The notes beneath the pieces were generated by a model. That model was not told the DNA's origin, ran no database searches, and saw only the letters and a list, made by a program, of their open reading frames with translations. Shown piece after piece: positions 16,674 to 25,399 of a stretch of 64,000 nucleotides of DNA; within the stretch, counting starts at the first letter, position 1; the number at the start of each line of letters is the position of its first letter. The translations under genes and the position numbers were made by a program. Source of the stretch: Crocinitomicaceae bacterium (GTDB lineage: Bacteria; Bacteroidota; Bacteroidia; Flavobacteriales_D; Crocinitomicaceae); the NCBI GenBank assembly GCA_016719925.1, contig JADJYC010000002.1, positions 744,001-808,000 on the forward strand, in the 5' to 3' direction.

Positions 16674-17523
16674 GTTTTATTTTGTTGCGCTTTCAAATTT
16701 GGAGTGCGCGTTTCCCAATGGGACCATCTCTCCGTTTTATTTTGTTGCGCTTTTCAAATTTGGAGTGCGCGTTTCCCAATGGGACCATCTCTCCGTTTTA
16801 TTTTGTTGCGCTTTTCAAATTTGGAGTGCGCGTTTCCCAATGGGACCATCTCTCCTTTTTATTTTGTTGCGCTTTCAAATTTGGAGTGCGCGTTTCCCAA
16901 TGGGACCATCTCTCCGTTTTATTTTGTTGCGCTTTTCAAATTTGGAGTGTGCGTTTCCCAATGGGACCACCTCTCCGTTTTATTTTGTTGCGCTTTTCAA
17001 ATTTGGAGTGCGCGTTTCCCAATGGGACCATCTCTCCGTTTAATTTTGTTGCGCTTTTCAAATTTGGAGTGCGCGTTTCCCAATGGGACCATCTCTCCGT
17101 TTTATTCTGTTGCGTTTTTTCAAATTTGGAGTGCGCGTTTCCCAATGGGACCATCTCTCCGTTTTATTCTGTTGCGTTTTTTCAAATTTGGAGTGCGCGT
17201 TTCCCAATGGGACCACCTCTCCGTTTTATTTTGTTGCGCTTTTTAAATTTGGGTGGCGTTTCCCAATGGGACCATCTCTCCGTTTAATTTTGTTGCGCTT
17301 TTCAAATTTGGGTGGCGTTTCCCAATGGGACCATCTCTCCGTTTAATTTTGTTGCGCTTTTTAAATTTGGAGTGCGCGTTTCCCAATGGGACCATCTCTC
17401 CGTTTAATTTTGTTGCGCTTTTTAAATTTGGAGTGCGCGTTTCCCAATGGGACCATCTCTCCGTTTAATTTTGTTGCGCTTTTCAAATTTGGAGTGCGCG
17501 TTTCCCAATGGGACCACCTCTCC
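16674..17523. repeat. 14-copy ~61-bp tandem array resembling the 5' half of tRNA-Ser
   Basis: Fourteen units of 59-62 bp, each ending (plus strand) in CCATCTCTCC or CCACCTCTCC. Unit ends are at 16733, 16794, 16855, 16915, 16976, 17037, 17098, 17160, 17222, 17281, 17340, 17401, 17462 and 17523. On the minus strand each unit begins GGAGAGATGG, exactly like the tRNA, then has 11 other bases (TCCCATTGGGA) where the tRNA has its D arm, then AACGCGCAC again shared with the tRNA, and TTTGAAAAGCG similar to the anticodon region TTGGAAAGCG; an AT-rich spacer follows. Variants include units 10 and 11 lacking two bases and C/T changes, so the copies are not all recent. All three plus frames stay open, which is a by-product of the period. 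Confidence 0.9.
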
Positions 17524-17537
17524 TGATTTGAAAAAAA

Positions 17538-17564
17538 ATCCCGTTCATGTTTGTTGAACGGGAT
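17538..17564 (-). terminator. Intrinsic terminator after truncated oxygenase copy
   Basis: Perfect 10-bp stem ATCCCGTTCA / TGAACGGGAT with a 7-base loop; on the minus strand it is followed by eight T. Just upstream on that strand (17566-17573) is TATCTTTG, a -7-box-like sequence directly abutting the hairpin. Confidence 0.8.
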
Positions 17565-17582
17565 GCAAAGATAGAATATTAT

Positions 17583-17972
17583 TTATTTCTTTTTGAGGCC
17601 AAGCTCCTCTAATCGCTCGGTCAAAAATTCACCAGCGGTCATGTCAGCATACTCTTTTGGACGCTCAGCAGTGATACAAGTTTCCAGACATGTTAAATCC
17701 ATATCTGAACGCGGGTGCATAAAAAACGGTGTAGAGAAGCGCGGTGTGAGCCATGATTCTTCCCGCGGACAAATTACCTGATGCTGTGTTGAACGTAATT
17801 TGTTGTTTGTAAGACGTGCAAGCATATCACCAATGTTTACCACAATTTCATCTTCTTTCGGACTTACATTTAACCATTGACCGTCTAATGATTGTGCCTG
17901 CAAACCTTCGGCACTACCACCCATTAATAAAGTGATCAAGTTAATGTCACCATGCGCTGCAGCACGAATTGT
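17583..17972 (-). pseudogene. Truncated 2OG-Fe(II) oxygenase copy (C-terminal third)
   Basis: The frame encodes RAAAHGDINLITLLMGGSAE and then, almost residue for residue, the last ~120 residues of the complete oxygenase at 20219 (LRSTQHQV, RFSTPFFMHPRSDMDLTCLE, and the end LTERLEELGLKKK). Similarity stops abruptly near 17970; upstream sequence to 18150 shows no oxygenase. The retained part has the iron ligands His-x-Asp and the distal His but lacks the N-terminal two thirds, so it cannot be a working enzyme. DNA identity is visibly lower than protein identity (many third-base changes), so the duplication is not recent, or the copy came from a relative. Possible residual start: ATG 17939. Confidence 0.8.
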
Positions 17973-18153
17973 CTTTTTTTTGCCCGAATATTCTTCTGTT
18001 CAAAACGTTCTTCCAGTCCATCTATTTAAGCCTGTAATTCAACAATACATTTTTGAATTACAATTACTAAATCTGTAAATCGTCAGCTAATATGGACTAA
18101 ATGGAACAAAAAAATTTATTTTTGCCTAAAATTCAAATCAATAAAAACCCAAG
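17973..18153. other. Junction region, nothing recognised
   Basis: 181 bp between the break point of the oxygenase copy and the stop of the GH39-like gene. No gene, hairpin or repeat could be supported. Confidence 0.4.
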
Positions 18154-19722
18154 TTAATTTTTTACGAATTGTATTATTTGCCATCTCGTTTTAATGTAAT
18201 AAATACCTGCAGGCAGATTTGTTAAATCTATTGTCATTTCATCTGAAGTTATTACGGTTTCTTTGACCGTTTCTCCAACGGCATTTATAAAAATAACCGG
18301 TTCATAAATTCTGTTTTCAGTTAATAGGGTAATTGAAGATGACGAAGGATTAGGAAAGACCGCTAATTTATCTTCATGGGAGGTCGCCATTTGACCAAGA
18401 ATATCAGTAGAGTTTAAATAAATCAGGTAGACATCTCCATCCTGAAAATTCGGAATGGTGATAGTAATAACCCCGGCAGTTACACTGACGCTACCTGAGT
18501 AATGTGTAAGGGGGCCGGCCAAAGGTGAATTCTGAAAGTTCATATCTCCTTTTGGTATTTTTTGGATAATCAAAGGCACCGTACCGTTTGTCAAATAAGG
18601 ATAATTGTTGACGGTGATGGTGACATTTGAACTGTCTTTTCCAATATCAGTAGGGAGGTATGATCCATTGTCAATAGAATAAAACCTGCCAACTAAAATT
18701 TTCAATTCACTCAGTGAATCAGTTTTACTCGAAAGCGCTAACGTTTTTGCGTCAGAATGTGTACAAAAAATGCGTTTACCTGTCAACATTTTTGCGTAGG
18801 CAAGATTTAACCAGAATACTGGCAGCGGACTTTGCTCATCATGCCAGAATAAGCCGTTAAGACCAACCAAACAATTAGACCACACAGTACTGCCATCATT
18901 ATTATCCCAACAAGCGGTGTTTGCCCAATCAACATCATTTTGTTCAAGATGATAAAACCAACCTAAACGATAAGCCGGTATTTGATTTGTTTGCTGTGGT
19001 GAATATTCGTTGATGTGAATTTCAGGATTATTCCAGGTTGGATTCAATAATTTTCTGTTATTAAAATCATTAATATGCACAGCCAGTGAATCTGGTAATC
19101 CGAATTCATGCCATGAAACGGCATCCATGGTAACGCCTGATGCTGCCAATGAATCAAGAATGTACTCAATACCTGCCCCGTCATAACTATTTAGGCTGGG
19201 GCCTACCATTTTAATTGCCGGATTTATTGCATCTAAAACTTGTCTTGTTCTTTTAAAACATTCAATTAATTGAGAAAGATTACCTGACCAGTAATAGGGG
19301 TCATTTGGTTCATTCCACACATCCCAAAAGTCTGGTGACTGACCGTTAGCAGCATAGTTATTCACCAATGTTGCAACAAAACTTTCATACTCTGTCCAAT
19401 TTAACCAAGGCTTTGCGTTGCTGTATCCACCTTTGAAATTGGCATAAAAATCACTGATCACCATGGTAGTTTGTACAGACAAATCTGTTGCTAATTCTTG
19501 TGTTTCAAACCAATCAGAATTGCGCCAGAAATTTGGTTTTAATGACAAAAGCATATTAAGCGTGGCAGAATGAGATTCAATATTTGTTTCACCATGTATA
19601 AATCCAGTATAATTTTTGAATGACCCATCATCTGTTCCGGCATCAATGGTTATAGTTTCTTGCGAAAAAATGAAGGCATGATGAATAAGAAACAAAAGAA
19701 AAAATGCGCTGATAAATTTCAT
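18154..19722 (-). CDS. Secreted GH39-like glycoside hydrolase with T9SS sorting tail
   Basis: 522 residues from the ATG at 19722 (MKFISAFFLLFLIHHAFIFS, signal peptide); earlier in-frame ATGs would place charged residues before it. The catalytic barrel carries FWDVWNEPNDPYYW with the proposed acid/base Glu138 and EIHINEYSPQQ with the proposed nucleophile Glu239, about 100 residues apart as in clan GH-A families such as GH39 (beta-xylosidase, iduronidase). A beta-sandwich-like region follows, and from about residue 440 the sorting domain KLAVFPNPSSSSITLL. Secreted sugar hydrolase; substrate unknown. It lies between the truncated and the full oxygenase, an unusual position. Confidence 0.75.
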   Translation of the reverse strand: MKFISAFFLLFLIHHAFIFSQETITIDAGTDDGSFKNYTGFIHGETNIESHSATLNMLLSLKPNFWRNSDWFETQELATDLSVQTTMVISDFYANFKGGYSNAKPWLNWTEYESFVATLVNNYAANGQSPDFWDVWNEPNDPYYWSGNLSQLIECFKRTRQVLDAINPAIKMVGPSLNSYDGAGIEYILDSLAASGVTMDAVSWHEFGLPDSLAVHINDFNNRKLLNPTWNNPEIHINEYSPQQTNQIPAYRLGWFYHLEQNDVDWANTACWDNNDGSTVWSNCLVGLNGLFWHDEQSPLPVFWLNLAYAKMLTGKRIFCTHSDAKTLALSSKTDSLSELKILVGRFYSIDNGSYLPTDIGKDSSNVTITVNNYPYLTNGTVPLIIQKIPKGDMNFQNSPLAGPLTHYSGSVSVTAGVITITIPNFQDGDVYLIYLNSTDILGQMATSHEDKLAVFPNPSSSSITLLTENRIYEPVIFINAVGETVKETVITSDEMTIDLTNLPAGIYYIKTRWQIIQFVKN

Positions 19723-20218
19723 ACGTTCTAAGAAAATGAGTTGTTTAATTTGATTCATCCCTGACATCATGTTTAGAATTTGTCATTTACGATCAAAGAT
19801 AAAATAAAACCGTAGTTCAGGTGCACTGTTAGTTTCAATTTCTTTAAAAAAAATTTAGTTAAAATCCTTTGCTATATATTAGATTATTTTTTGATTGATT
19901 AGTAGTTTTCTACCACTACACTTAATAAATCACAATTTTTTCGATTGAATGAAACCTGAATTATTTTGCACAATAACGAGGTTAATTCCCGCCAATTTTT
20001 AGTTGACGGGATGTAAAGATACAAGTATGTTCGACTGCTTATTATTGCTTAACAGACATGTTTAAATTGCATTATCGCAGTAAATGGTTGAATCATTTGC
20101 GAGTAACATTTCCTTATTATAACTAAAAACATTGTTAAAAGGAAATCAGAAATAAATAAAAGTTATGTGTGATTTTTCAGCCAGTTCGATGACAAGGAAA
20201 TTTAAACTAAGCAAAAAT
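19723..20218. other. Intergenic region, promoter of GH39-like gene
   Basis: About 500 bp, AT-rich, without a supported gene. It contains a weak hairpin CCCGCCAA / TTGACGGG at 19988-20010 next to GGGATGTAAAGATA, similar to the terminator/-7-box arrangement after the truncated oxygenase copy. This suggests that the downstream flank was duplicated along with the gene. Confidence 0.4.
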
Positions 20219-21184
20219 CTACTTCTTCTTCAAGCCCAATTCTTCTAAACGCTCTGTTAAAAATTCACCAGCAGTCATATCAGCATATGATTTTGGATGC
20301 TCTGCTGAAATGCAACTTTCTAAACAAGTTAAATCCATATCAGAACGAGGATGCATAAAAAATGGTGTTGAATATCTTGGTGTCAACCATGATTCTTCAT
20401 TTGGAGTGATCACTTGATGTTGTGTTGAACGCAATTTATCATTGGTTAATCTTGCTAACATGTCTCCAATATTGACAACAATTTCATCTTCTTTTGGACT
20501 AACGTTTATCCATTGTCCGTCTAATGATTGTGCTTGCAAGCCTTCTGCACTTCCGCCCATCAAAAGCGTAATTAAATTAATATCTCCATGCGCCGCAGCA
20601 CGCACTGCTCCTGCCGGAATCTGACTTTTATCTGCCACCGGATAATAATGAAGCAAACGCAAAATGCTGTTTCCGTTGTGTACTTTTGATTCAAAATAAT
20701 CTTCCGGCAAATGCAAATAAAGTGCTGTAGATTTTAAAAGATTTCTGCCAGTTTGTTCGAAAGTGCGATACACTTTCTGACACACTTCTTCAAATTCTTT
20801 CACTTCTGCCGGCCAGATGTTATCCGGATATTCTGCTTTAATCGGGTCACCGTCTGTTACGGTTTGACCCACATGATAAAACTCTTTTAAATCTGCTACC
20901 GATTTTCCTTTTGCGGTTTCACGGTTTTTTGAAATGTAGCCGCGCTGACCATGCAAGGCCATGTTTTCATATTTGCGTTTTATTTCTTCCGGCAAATTGA
21001 AAAATGCTTTGGAGACTTCGAATAATTTGTTGCGAAGTTCTGGCGTAACACCATGATTACGAACTATAGCAAATCCCATATTGGCAAACGAATCACCAAA
21101 ATCTTTGATGAAGTTTTCTCTCTTCTTTGGGTCACCGCTGATGTAATCGTGGTAATCCACGACAGCAATTTTATTCAAATCCAT
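20219..21184 (-). CDS. 2OG-Fe(II) oxygenase, isopenicillin N synthase family
   Basis: 321 residues. N-terminal DIOX_N-type part (VVDYHDYISGDPKKRENFIK, GFAIVRNHGVTPELRNKLFE, FFNLPEEIKRKY, GQRGYISKNRETAKG) and a C-terminal jelly roll with iron ligands His199 and Asp201 (AAHGDINLITLL) and His256 (STQHQV), followed by RYSTPFF, whose Arg-x-Ser binds 2-oxoglutarate. Cytoplasmic, complete. The start is 2 bp from the stop of clpX, so it is the last gene of the clpP-clpX unit or read from it. Substrate cannot be told; bacterial relatives act on small molecules. A truncated paralogue is at 17583. Confidence 0.88.
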   Translation of the reverse strand: MDLNKIAVVDYHDYISGDPKKRENFIKDFGDSFANMGFAIVRNHGVTPELRNKLFEVSKAFFNLPEEIKRKYENMALHGQRGYISKNRETAKGKSVADLKEFYHVGQTVTDGDPIKAEYPDNIWPAEVKEFEEVCQKVYRTFEQTGRNLLKSTALYLHLPEDYFESKVHNGNSILRLLHYYPVADKSQIPAGAVRAAAHGDINLITLLMGGSAEGLQAQSLDGQWINVSPKEDEIVVNIGDMLARLTNDKLRSTQHQVITPNEESWLTPRYSTPFFMHPRSDMDLTCLESCISAEHPKSYADMTAGEFLTERLEELGLKKK

Positions 21185-21186
21185 AC

Positions 21187-22422
21187 TTATGCAATTTTTA
21201 GTTTGGCCATGGTGGATTTGCCAAACCGTAATTCAGCATAATCCATTGTCACCCGCAATTCTTTGGTTGATTTACTGGAAGGTATTTCAAACATCGCATC
21301 TGTCAGAATAGCTTCACAGATGGAGCGCAATCCTCTTGCTCCAAGCTTGTATTCCAATGCTTTTTTTACAATGAAATCAAGTACGTCAGAATCAAATTTC
21401 AAATCAACACCGTCCAGTGCAAAAAGATGAACGTATTGTTTTACGAGCGCATTTTTTGGTTCAGTGAGAATTCTTCTGAGCGCTTTTTCATCCAAAGGAT
21501 CCAGGTAAGATAATACCGGCATCCTTCCGATTAATTCAGGAATCAGTCCGAAATCTTTTACGTCAGAAGGAATGATGTATTGCAGCAAATTTTCAGAATC
21601 TATTTTCACATCATTTTTACCAGAAAATCCAATCAGATTTCTGTTCACGCGACGCGCAATTATTTTTTCTATTCCGTCAAAAGCACCACCCGCAACAAAT
21701 AAAATATTGCTGGTGTTTACTTTGATCATTTTTTGTTCCGGATGTTTTCTTCCTCCCTGCGGCGGCACGTTTACTTCTGTTCCTTCAAGTAATTTTAAAA
21801 GTGCCTGCTGAACGCCTTCACCTGAAACATCTCTGGTGATTGAAGGGTTATCAGATTTACGTGCAATTTTATCTATCTCATCAATGAAAACAATTCCGCG
21901 CTCTGCTGCTTCAACATTATAATCTGCAGCTTGTAAAAGACGTGATAAAATACTCTCGACATCTTCACCCACATAACCTGCTTCAGTCAAAACAGTTGCA
22001 TCAGCAATACAGAAGGGAACATTTAAAGACTTGGCAATTGTTTTTGCAAGCAATGTTTTTCCTGTACCGGTGCGGCCAACCAGGATGACATTGGATTTTT
22101 CAATCTCAACTTCATTGGCTGTATTTGTTTTTAAAGCAATTCGTTTGTAATGATTATAAACTGCTACAGAAAGAATTTTTTTGGCATCATCCTGACCAAT
22201 AACATATTCATCCCGATGTTCTTTGATATGCGCTGGTTTCAGTAATTTGAAATCAGTTTTGGATTCACTCTTGTGGTCGAAACGCATCTGTTCATCCACA
22301 CTCTGATGTGCTTGTGAAATACAGCTGTCGCATATGTGACCGGTAACACCCGCAATGAGAATACCAACCTCACTTTTAGGTCTGCCGCAAAATGAACAGG
22401 AAATACCGTTTGCCTTAGCCAT
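21187..22422 (-). CDS. clpX: ATP-dependent Clp protease ATP-binding subunit ClpX
   Basis: 411 residues. The N-terminal C4 zinc finger (CSFCGRPKSE ... GHICDSCI) binds substrates and adaptors; the AAA+ module has Walker A GRTGTGKT, Walker B GIVFIDEIDKI, the pore loop GYVGEDVES, sensor 2 region GARGLR and the ClpP-docking region IGFSGKNDV-like (IGF loop variant LIGFSG). ClpX unfolds tagged proteins and feeds them to ClpP. It follows clpP by 11 bp on the same strand. The length is typical for Bacteroidota. Confidence 0.97.
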   Translation of the reverse strand: MAKANGISCSFCGRPKSEVGILIAGVTGHICDSCISQAHQSVDEQMRFDHKSESKTDFKLLKPAHIKEHRDEYVIGQDDAKKILSVAVYNHYKRIALKTNTANEVEIEKSNVILVGRTGTGKTLLAKTIAKSLNVPFCIADATVLTEAGYVGEDVESILSRLLQAADYNVEAAERGIVFIDEIDKIARKSDNPSITRDVSGEGVQQALLKLLEGTEVNVPPQGGRKHPEQKMIKVNTSNILFVAGGAFDGIEKIIARRVNRNLIGFSGKNDVKIDSENLLQYIIPSDVKDFGLIPELIGRMPVLSYLDPLDEKALRRILTEPKNALVKQYVHLFALDGVDLKFDSDVLDFIVKKALEYKLGARGLRSICEAILTDAMFEIPSSKSTKELRVTMDYAELRFGKSTMAKLKIA

Positions 22423-22433
22423 TGCTTTTCAGC

Positions 22434-23096
22434 TTAATTTTTTCCAAGCACTTCATCAACCATTCCGTAATCTTTTGCCTCCTGAGCAATCATCCAGTAA
22501 TCACGGTCAGAATCTTTCCAGACCTGATCATAATCTTTACCTGAATGTTTGGCAATAATTTCATACAATTCCACTTTCAGCTTTTGAATTTCACGAGCAG
22601 TGATTTCAATGTCAGATGCCTGACCTTGTGCACCTCCTAACGGCTGGTGAATCATCACACGTGAATGCGGAAGTGCTGAACGTTTTCCTTTTGCACCAGC
22701 ACATAAAAGAACCGCACCCATAGACGCTGCCATTCCAGTACAGATAGTTGCAACATCCGGAGAGATGTAGTGCATGGTATCATAAATTCCAAGACCGGCA
22801 TAAACGCCTCCACCCGGAGAATTTAAGTAAATCTGAATGTCTTTCTTAGGATCCACTGATTCAAGAAACAACAACTGAGCAGTAATAATGTTTGCTACCT
22901 GATCATCAATTCCTGTACCCAGAAAAATAATCCGGTCCATCATCAAACGTGAGAAAACGTCCATTTGAGCAACGTTTAACTGACGCTCTTCAATGATGTA
23001 GGGAGTCATGGATGAGGTGATGTAATGATCTACTGTATTGCTGCTGATTCCGTGATGTTTAACAGCATATTTTCTGAATTCGTCTTTTCCAAACAT
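22434..23096 (-). CDS. clpP: ATP-dependent Clp protease proteolytic subunit ClpP
   Basis: 220 residues. Catalytic Ser in ATICTGMAASMGAVLL, His in HSRVMIHQPLGGAQGQA, and Asp further on in the RDYWMIAQEA region. IYLNSPGGGVYAGLGIYDTM is the ClpP handle/oxyanion region. The N-terminus MFGKDEFRKYAVKHHGISSN gives a propeptide-like lead of about 25 residues, usual for Bacteroidota. First of clpP-clpX; separated from tig upstream by a triplicated repeat with terminators. Confidence 0.97.
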   Translation of the reverse strand: MFGKDEFRKYAVKHHGISSNTVDHYITSSMTPYIIEERQLNVAQMDVFSRLMMDRIIFLGTGIDDQVANIITAQLLFLESVDPKKDIQIYLNSPGGGVYAGLGIYDTMHYISPDVATICTGMAASMGAVLLCAGAKGKRSALPHSRVMIHQPLGGAQGQASDIEITAREIQKLKVELYEIIAKHSGKDYDQVWKDSDRDYWMIAQEAKDYGMVDEVLGKN

Positions 23097-23133
23097 GTTG
23101 ATACGTTAAAAGTGATTATGAGATAAAGTTAGG

Positions 23134-23731
23134 TATTATTTTGGAAGATGAAATTCCAAAATCAAAATACCAAATTCCAATGTCAGCATTTCAATGAAAT
23201 TGTCAGCACTGAGGGTTTAGAACACCAGTGAATTGTTCACCTCAGAATATGGCAATAAAAAAGGGCGAATGATAATTCCGCCCCTTAATTCTTTTTGTAT
23301 TTGTGATTTTGTTTTTTGGAATTTGCAATAGTATTATTTTGGAAGATGAAATTCCAAAATCAAAATACCAAATTCCAATGACAGCATTTCAATGAATTTG
23401 TCAGCACTGAGGGGTTAGAACACCGGTGAATTGTTCACCTCAGAATATGGCAATAAAAAAGGGCGAATGATATTTCCGCCCCTTTTAATTCTTTTTGTAT
23501 TTGTGATTTTGTTTTTTGGAATTTGCAATAGTATTATTTTGGAAGATGAAATTCCAAAATCAAAATACCAAATTCCAATGTCAGCATTTCAATGAAATTG
23601 TCAGCACTGAGGGTTTAGAACACCAGTGAATTGTTCACCTCAGAATATGGCAATAAAAAAGGGCGAATGATAATTCCGCCCCTTAATTCTTTTGGTATTT
23701 GTGATTTTGTTTTTTGGAATTTGCAATAGCA
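23134..23731. repeat. Three ~200-bp tandem repeats between tig and clpP
   Basis: Near-identical units start at about 23134, 23332 and 23532 (periods 198 and 200). Each contains TTGGAATTTCATCTTCC-type AT-rich sequence (minus strand) and a hairpin GGGCG-AAT / ATT-CGCCC at 23263-23284, 23461-23482 and 23661-23682, followed on the minus strand by a T tract. The hairpins act in the direction of tig and clpP, so transcription leaving tig meets three terminators. The middle copy has several private changes. Confidence 0.85.
23661..23684 (-). terminator. Terminator of tig (first of three copies met)
   Basis: GGGCG-AAT / ATT-C-CGCCC stem with one bulged C and a T6 tract on the minus strand, 53 bases past the tig stop. 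Repeated at 23461 and 23263. Confidence 0.65.
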
Positions 23732-23736
23732 TTTCG

Positions 23737-25086
23737 CTATTGCTTTCCGTATGCTTCTTCAATGAACTTTTCGTAAGGCAATGATTTTTCATTCAGTTTC
23801 ACCATACCTTTTAAAAGAGTGAAAATTTTTGTCTGATACAAATTGTCATAAATACGGTTTGCCTCTTCTTTATTGGTCAAAGCATTTTTAGCGTATTTGT
23901 CCAGCTCTGCGTCTTCAGGTGCAGGAATTCCGTACTGAGCGTATTGGTTGATCATCATTGATTTTACATAATTGATTGCATCCTGCGGATCAACTTTTAC
24001 ATCGTTTTCTTTGATCAGTTTATTCTGAATCAACTGCCATTTCAAACCATTTCTGTACGACTCAAAATCCTGTTCTACTTTTTCAATGGTTGTATTTTCA
24101 TTAGTAGCTGCAATCCATCTTTTCAAAAATGATTCAGGCAAATCAATGGGTGTTTCTTCAATGAGTTTTTTGCTGATAGCATTGTTGAATACGCGGTCAG
24201 AATCTGCACTGAACATACGGGTCAGATCATCTGTAATACGTTGACGTAATTCAGCTTCAGAAGAGATTGCACCGGCACCAAAAAGTTTGTCGAACAATTC
24301 CTGATTCACTTCAGCAGGAATCATTTTTTTAATTTCAGTAATCTGGAAATTAAAAAGAGAATTCAGTACTTCAGCTTCTTCTTTTTTAATGGCCAGCATA
24401 GCTCCCATATCGGTTGCTCCTTTAGAAACTTCTTTCGGATCAATCACAAATTCATCACCGATTTTAGCACCCATCAAATTCTTTTTAGCACCTGATTCCG
24501 GAATAAATTCCATGGAAATAGTTGAGGTATTTGAAATTCCGCCCTCTTTTGGTTTGTCACCATCCAGCTCCGTAAATTTTCCAAGCACCATGTCTTTTTC
24601 ACCAACCGTATCGGTTGAAACTAATTTTCCATATCTGCGTGCAAGATTCTCAATTTCTTTATCAAGCATTTCAGCGCTGATGTCGATTTTCAGATAATCG
24701 AAAGACGCCTTGTCAATATTTAATTTGAACTCAGGTGAAACACCAATTTCGTATGCAAATTCAAAGTCGGTTGGATTTTCAAAATCACCTTTTACTTCTT
24801 CGTCTGATTTTGGCAGCGGATTTCCTAAAACCTGAATATTGTTTTTAGAAATGAAATCGAATAGGGATTGATTTACTGCTTTGTTCAGTTCTTCAGCCAG
24901 AATTGCTTTTCCGTATTTTTTTTTGATGATTCCGATAGGAGTTTTTCCCGGACGGAAACCAGGGATATTTGCCTGCTTGCGATAGTCATTCAAAGTTTTC
25001 TCTACTTTTTCAGCGTAATCTTCTTTAGAGATTTTTACACGGAGAACCGCATTCAGATTGTCAATTTTTTCTTCTACTACATTCAT
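23737..25086 (-). CDS. tig: Trigger factor
   Basis: 449 residues. The N-terminal ribosome-binding domain shows KISKEDYAEKVEKTLNDYRK and then NIPGFRPGKTP, the signature loop (GFRxGKxP) that docks on protein uL23 at the exit tunnel. The PPIase-like middle (EKDMVLGKFTELDG, NLMGAKIGDEFVID) lacks several usual FKBP residues, as in other Bacteroidota. The C-terminal helical arms (EEANRIYDNLYQTKIFTLLK) follow. A chaperone for nascent chains, encoded just ahead of clpP-clpX in the classic order. Complete. Confidence 0.95.
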   Translation of the reverse strand: MNVVEEKIDNLNAVLRVKISKEDYAEKVEKTLNDYRKQANIPGFRPGKTPIGIIKKKYGKAILAEELNKAVNQSLFDFISKNNIQVLGNPLPKSDEEVKGDFENPTDFEFAYEIGVSPEFKLNIDKASFDYLKIDISAEMLDKEIENLARRYGKLVSTDTVGEKDMVLGKFTELDGDKPKEGGISNTSTISMEFIPESGAKKNLMGAKIGDEFVIDPKEVSKGATDMGAMLAIKKEEAEVLNSLFNFQITEIKKMIPAEVNQELFDKLFGAGAISSEAELRQRITDDLTRMFSADSDRVFNNAISKKLIEETPIDLPESFLKRWIAATNENTTIEKVEQDFESYRNGLKWQLIQNKLIKENDVKVDPQDAINYVKSMMINQYAQYGIPAPEDAELDKYAKNALTNKEEANRIYDNLYQTKIFTLLKGMVKLNEKSLPYEKFIEEAYGKQ

Positions 25087-25148
25087 ACCAAAAGATTTAT
25101 TGTTTTTAAAACCCGTTTAACGGGCGATGTTTTCCAAAATAAAAAAAA

Positions 25149-25212
25149 TCAGTGTGAGTGAGAGAGTGAGTGAGAGATGTTTTATCATTCCCGCTCTTCG
25201 CACTCGCACTGA
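25149..25212 (-). terminator. Long hairpin downstream of tRNA-Leu
   Basis: TCAGTGTGAGTG (25149-25160) pairs with CACTCGCACTGA (25201-25212) with one mismatch; the minus strand continues with eight T. It ends the tRNA-Leu transcript ahead of tig. Confidence 0.6.
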
Positions 25213-25219
25213 TTTTTTG

Positions 25220-25301
25220 TGCGGGTAGAGGGACTCGAACCCCCATGCCGTGAAGCGCCAGATCCTAAGTCTGGTATGTCTACCAATTTCACCATACCCG
25301 C
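25220..25301 (-). tRNA. tRNA-Leu (anticodon TAG)
   Basis: Minus strand: acceptor GCGGGTA / TACCCGC with discriminator A, D arm TGGTGAAATTGGTAGACA, anticodon arm CCAGA-CTTAGGA-TCTGG with anticodon TAG, a variable arm (CGCTTCACGGCATG) and T arm GGGGGTTCGAGTCCCTC. CCA not encoded. Confidence 0.93.
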
Positions 25302-25332
25302 GTAATCAGGTTCCCCATCGCTTTGGGGACGG

Positions 25333-25340
25333 CAAAGATA
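25333..25340 (-). promoter_or_regulatory. -7 box upstream of tRNA-Leu
   Basis: TATCTTTG on the minus strand fits TAnnTTTG, about 30 bases before the tRNA. The leader between them contains a small hairpin (TCCCC / GGGGA). A clear -33 TTG is not visible. Confidence 0.5.
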
Positions 25341-25399
25341 AATACTTTTTTGAGTTGTTTTTAGTGTTGACCTAAAAAATTGAAAGATTCAGGCATTAA

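Noticed and set aside
16507..17468. Long open frames of 70-230 codons across the tandem array
   Set aside because: All three plus frames stay open because the repeated unit lacks stops; frames shift from unit to unit and the translation is only the DNA repeat. No start signal or family.
16674..17523. CRISPR array
   Set aside because: Units are head to tail without unique spacers, and no cas gene is near.
17583..21184. Composite transposon around the GH39-like gene
   Set aside because: No transposase or terminal inverted repeats; only a partial gene copy on one side.
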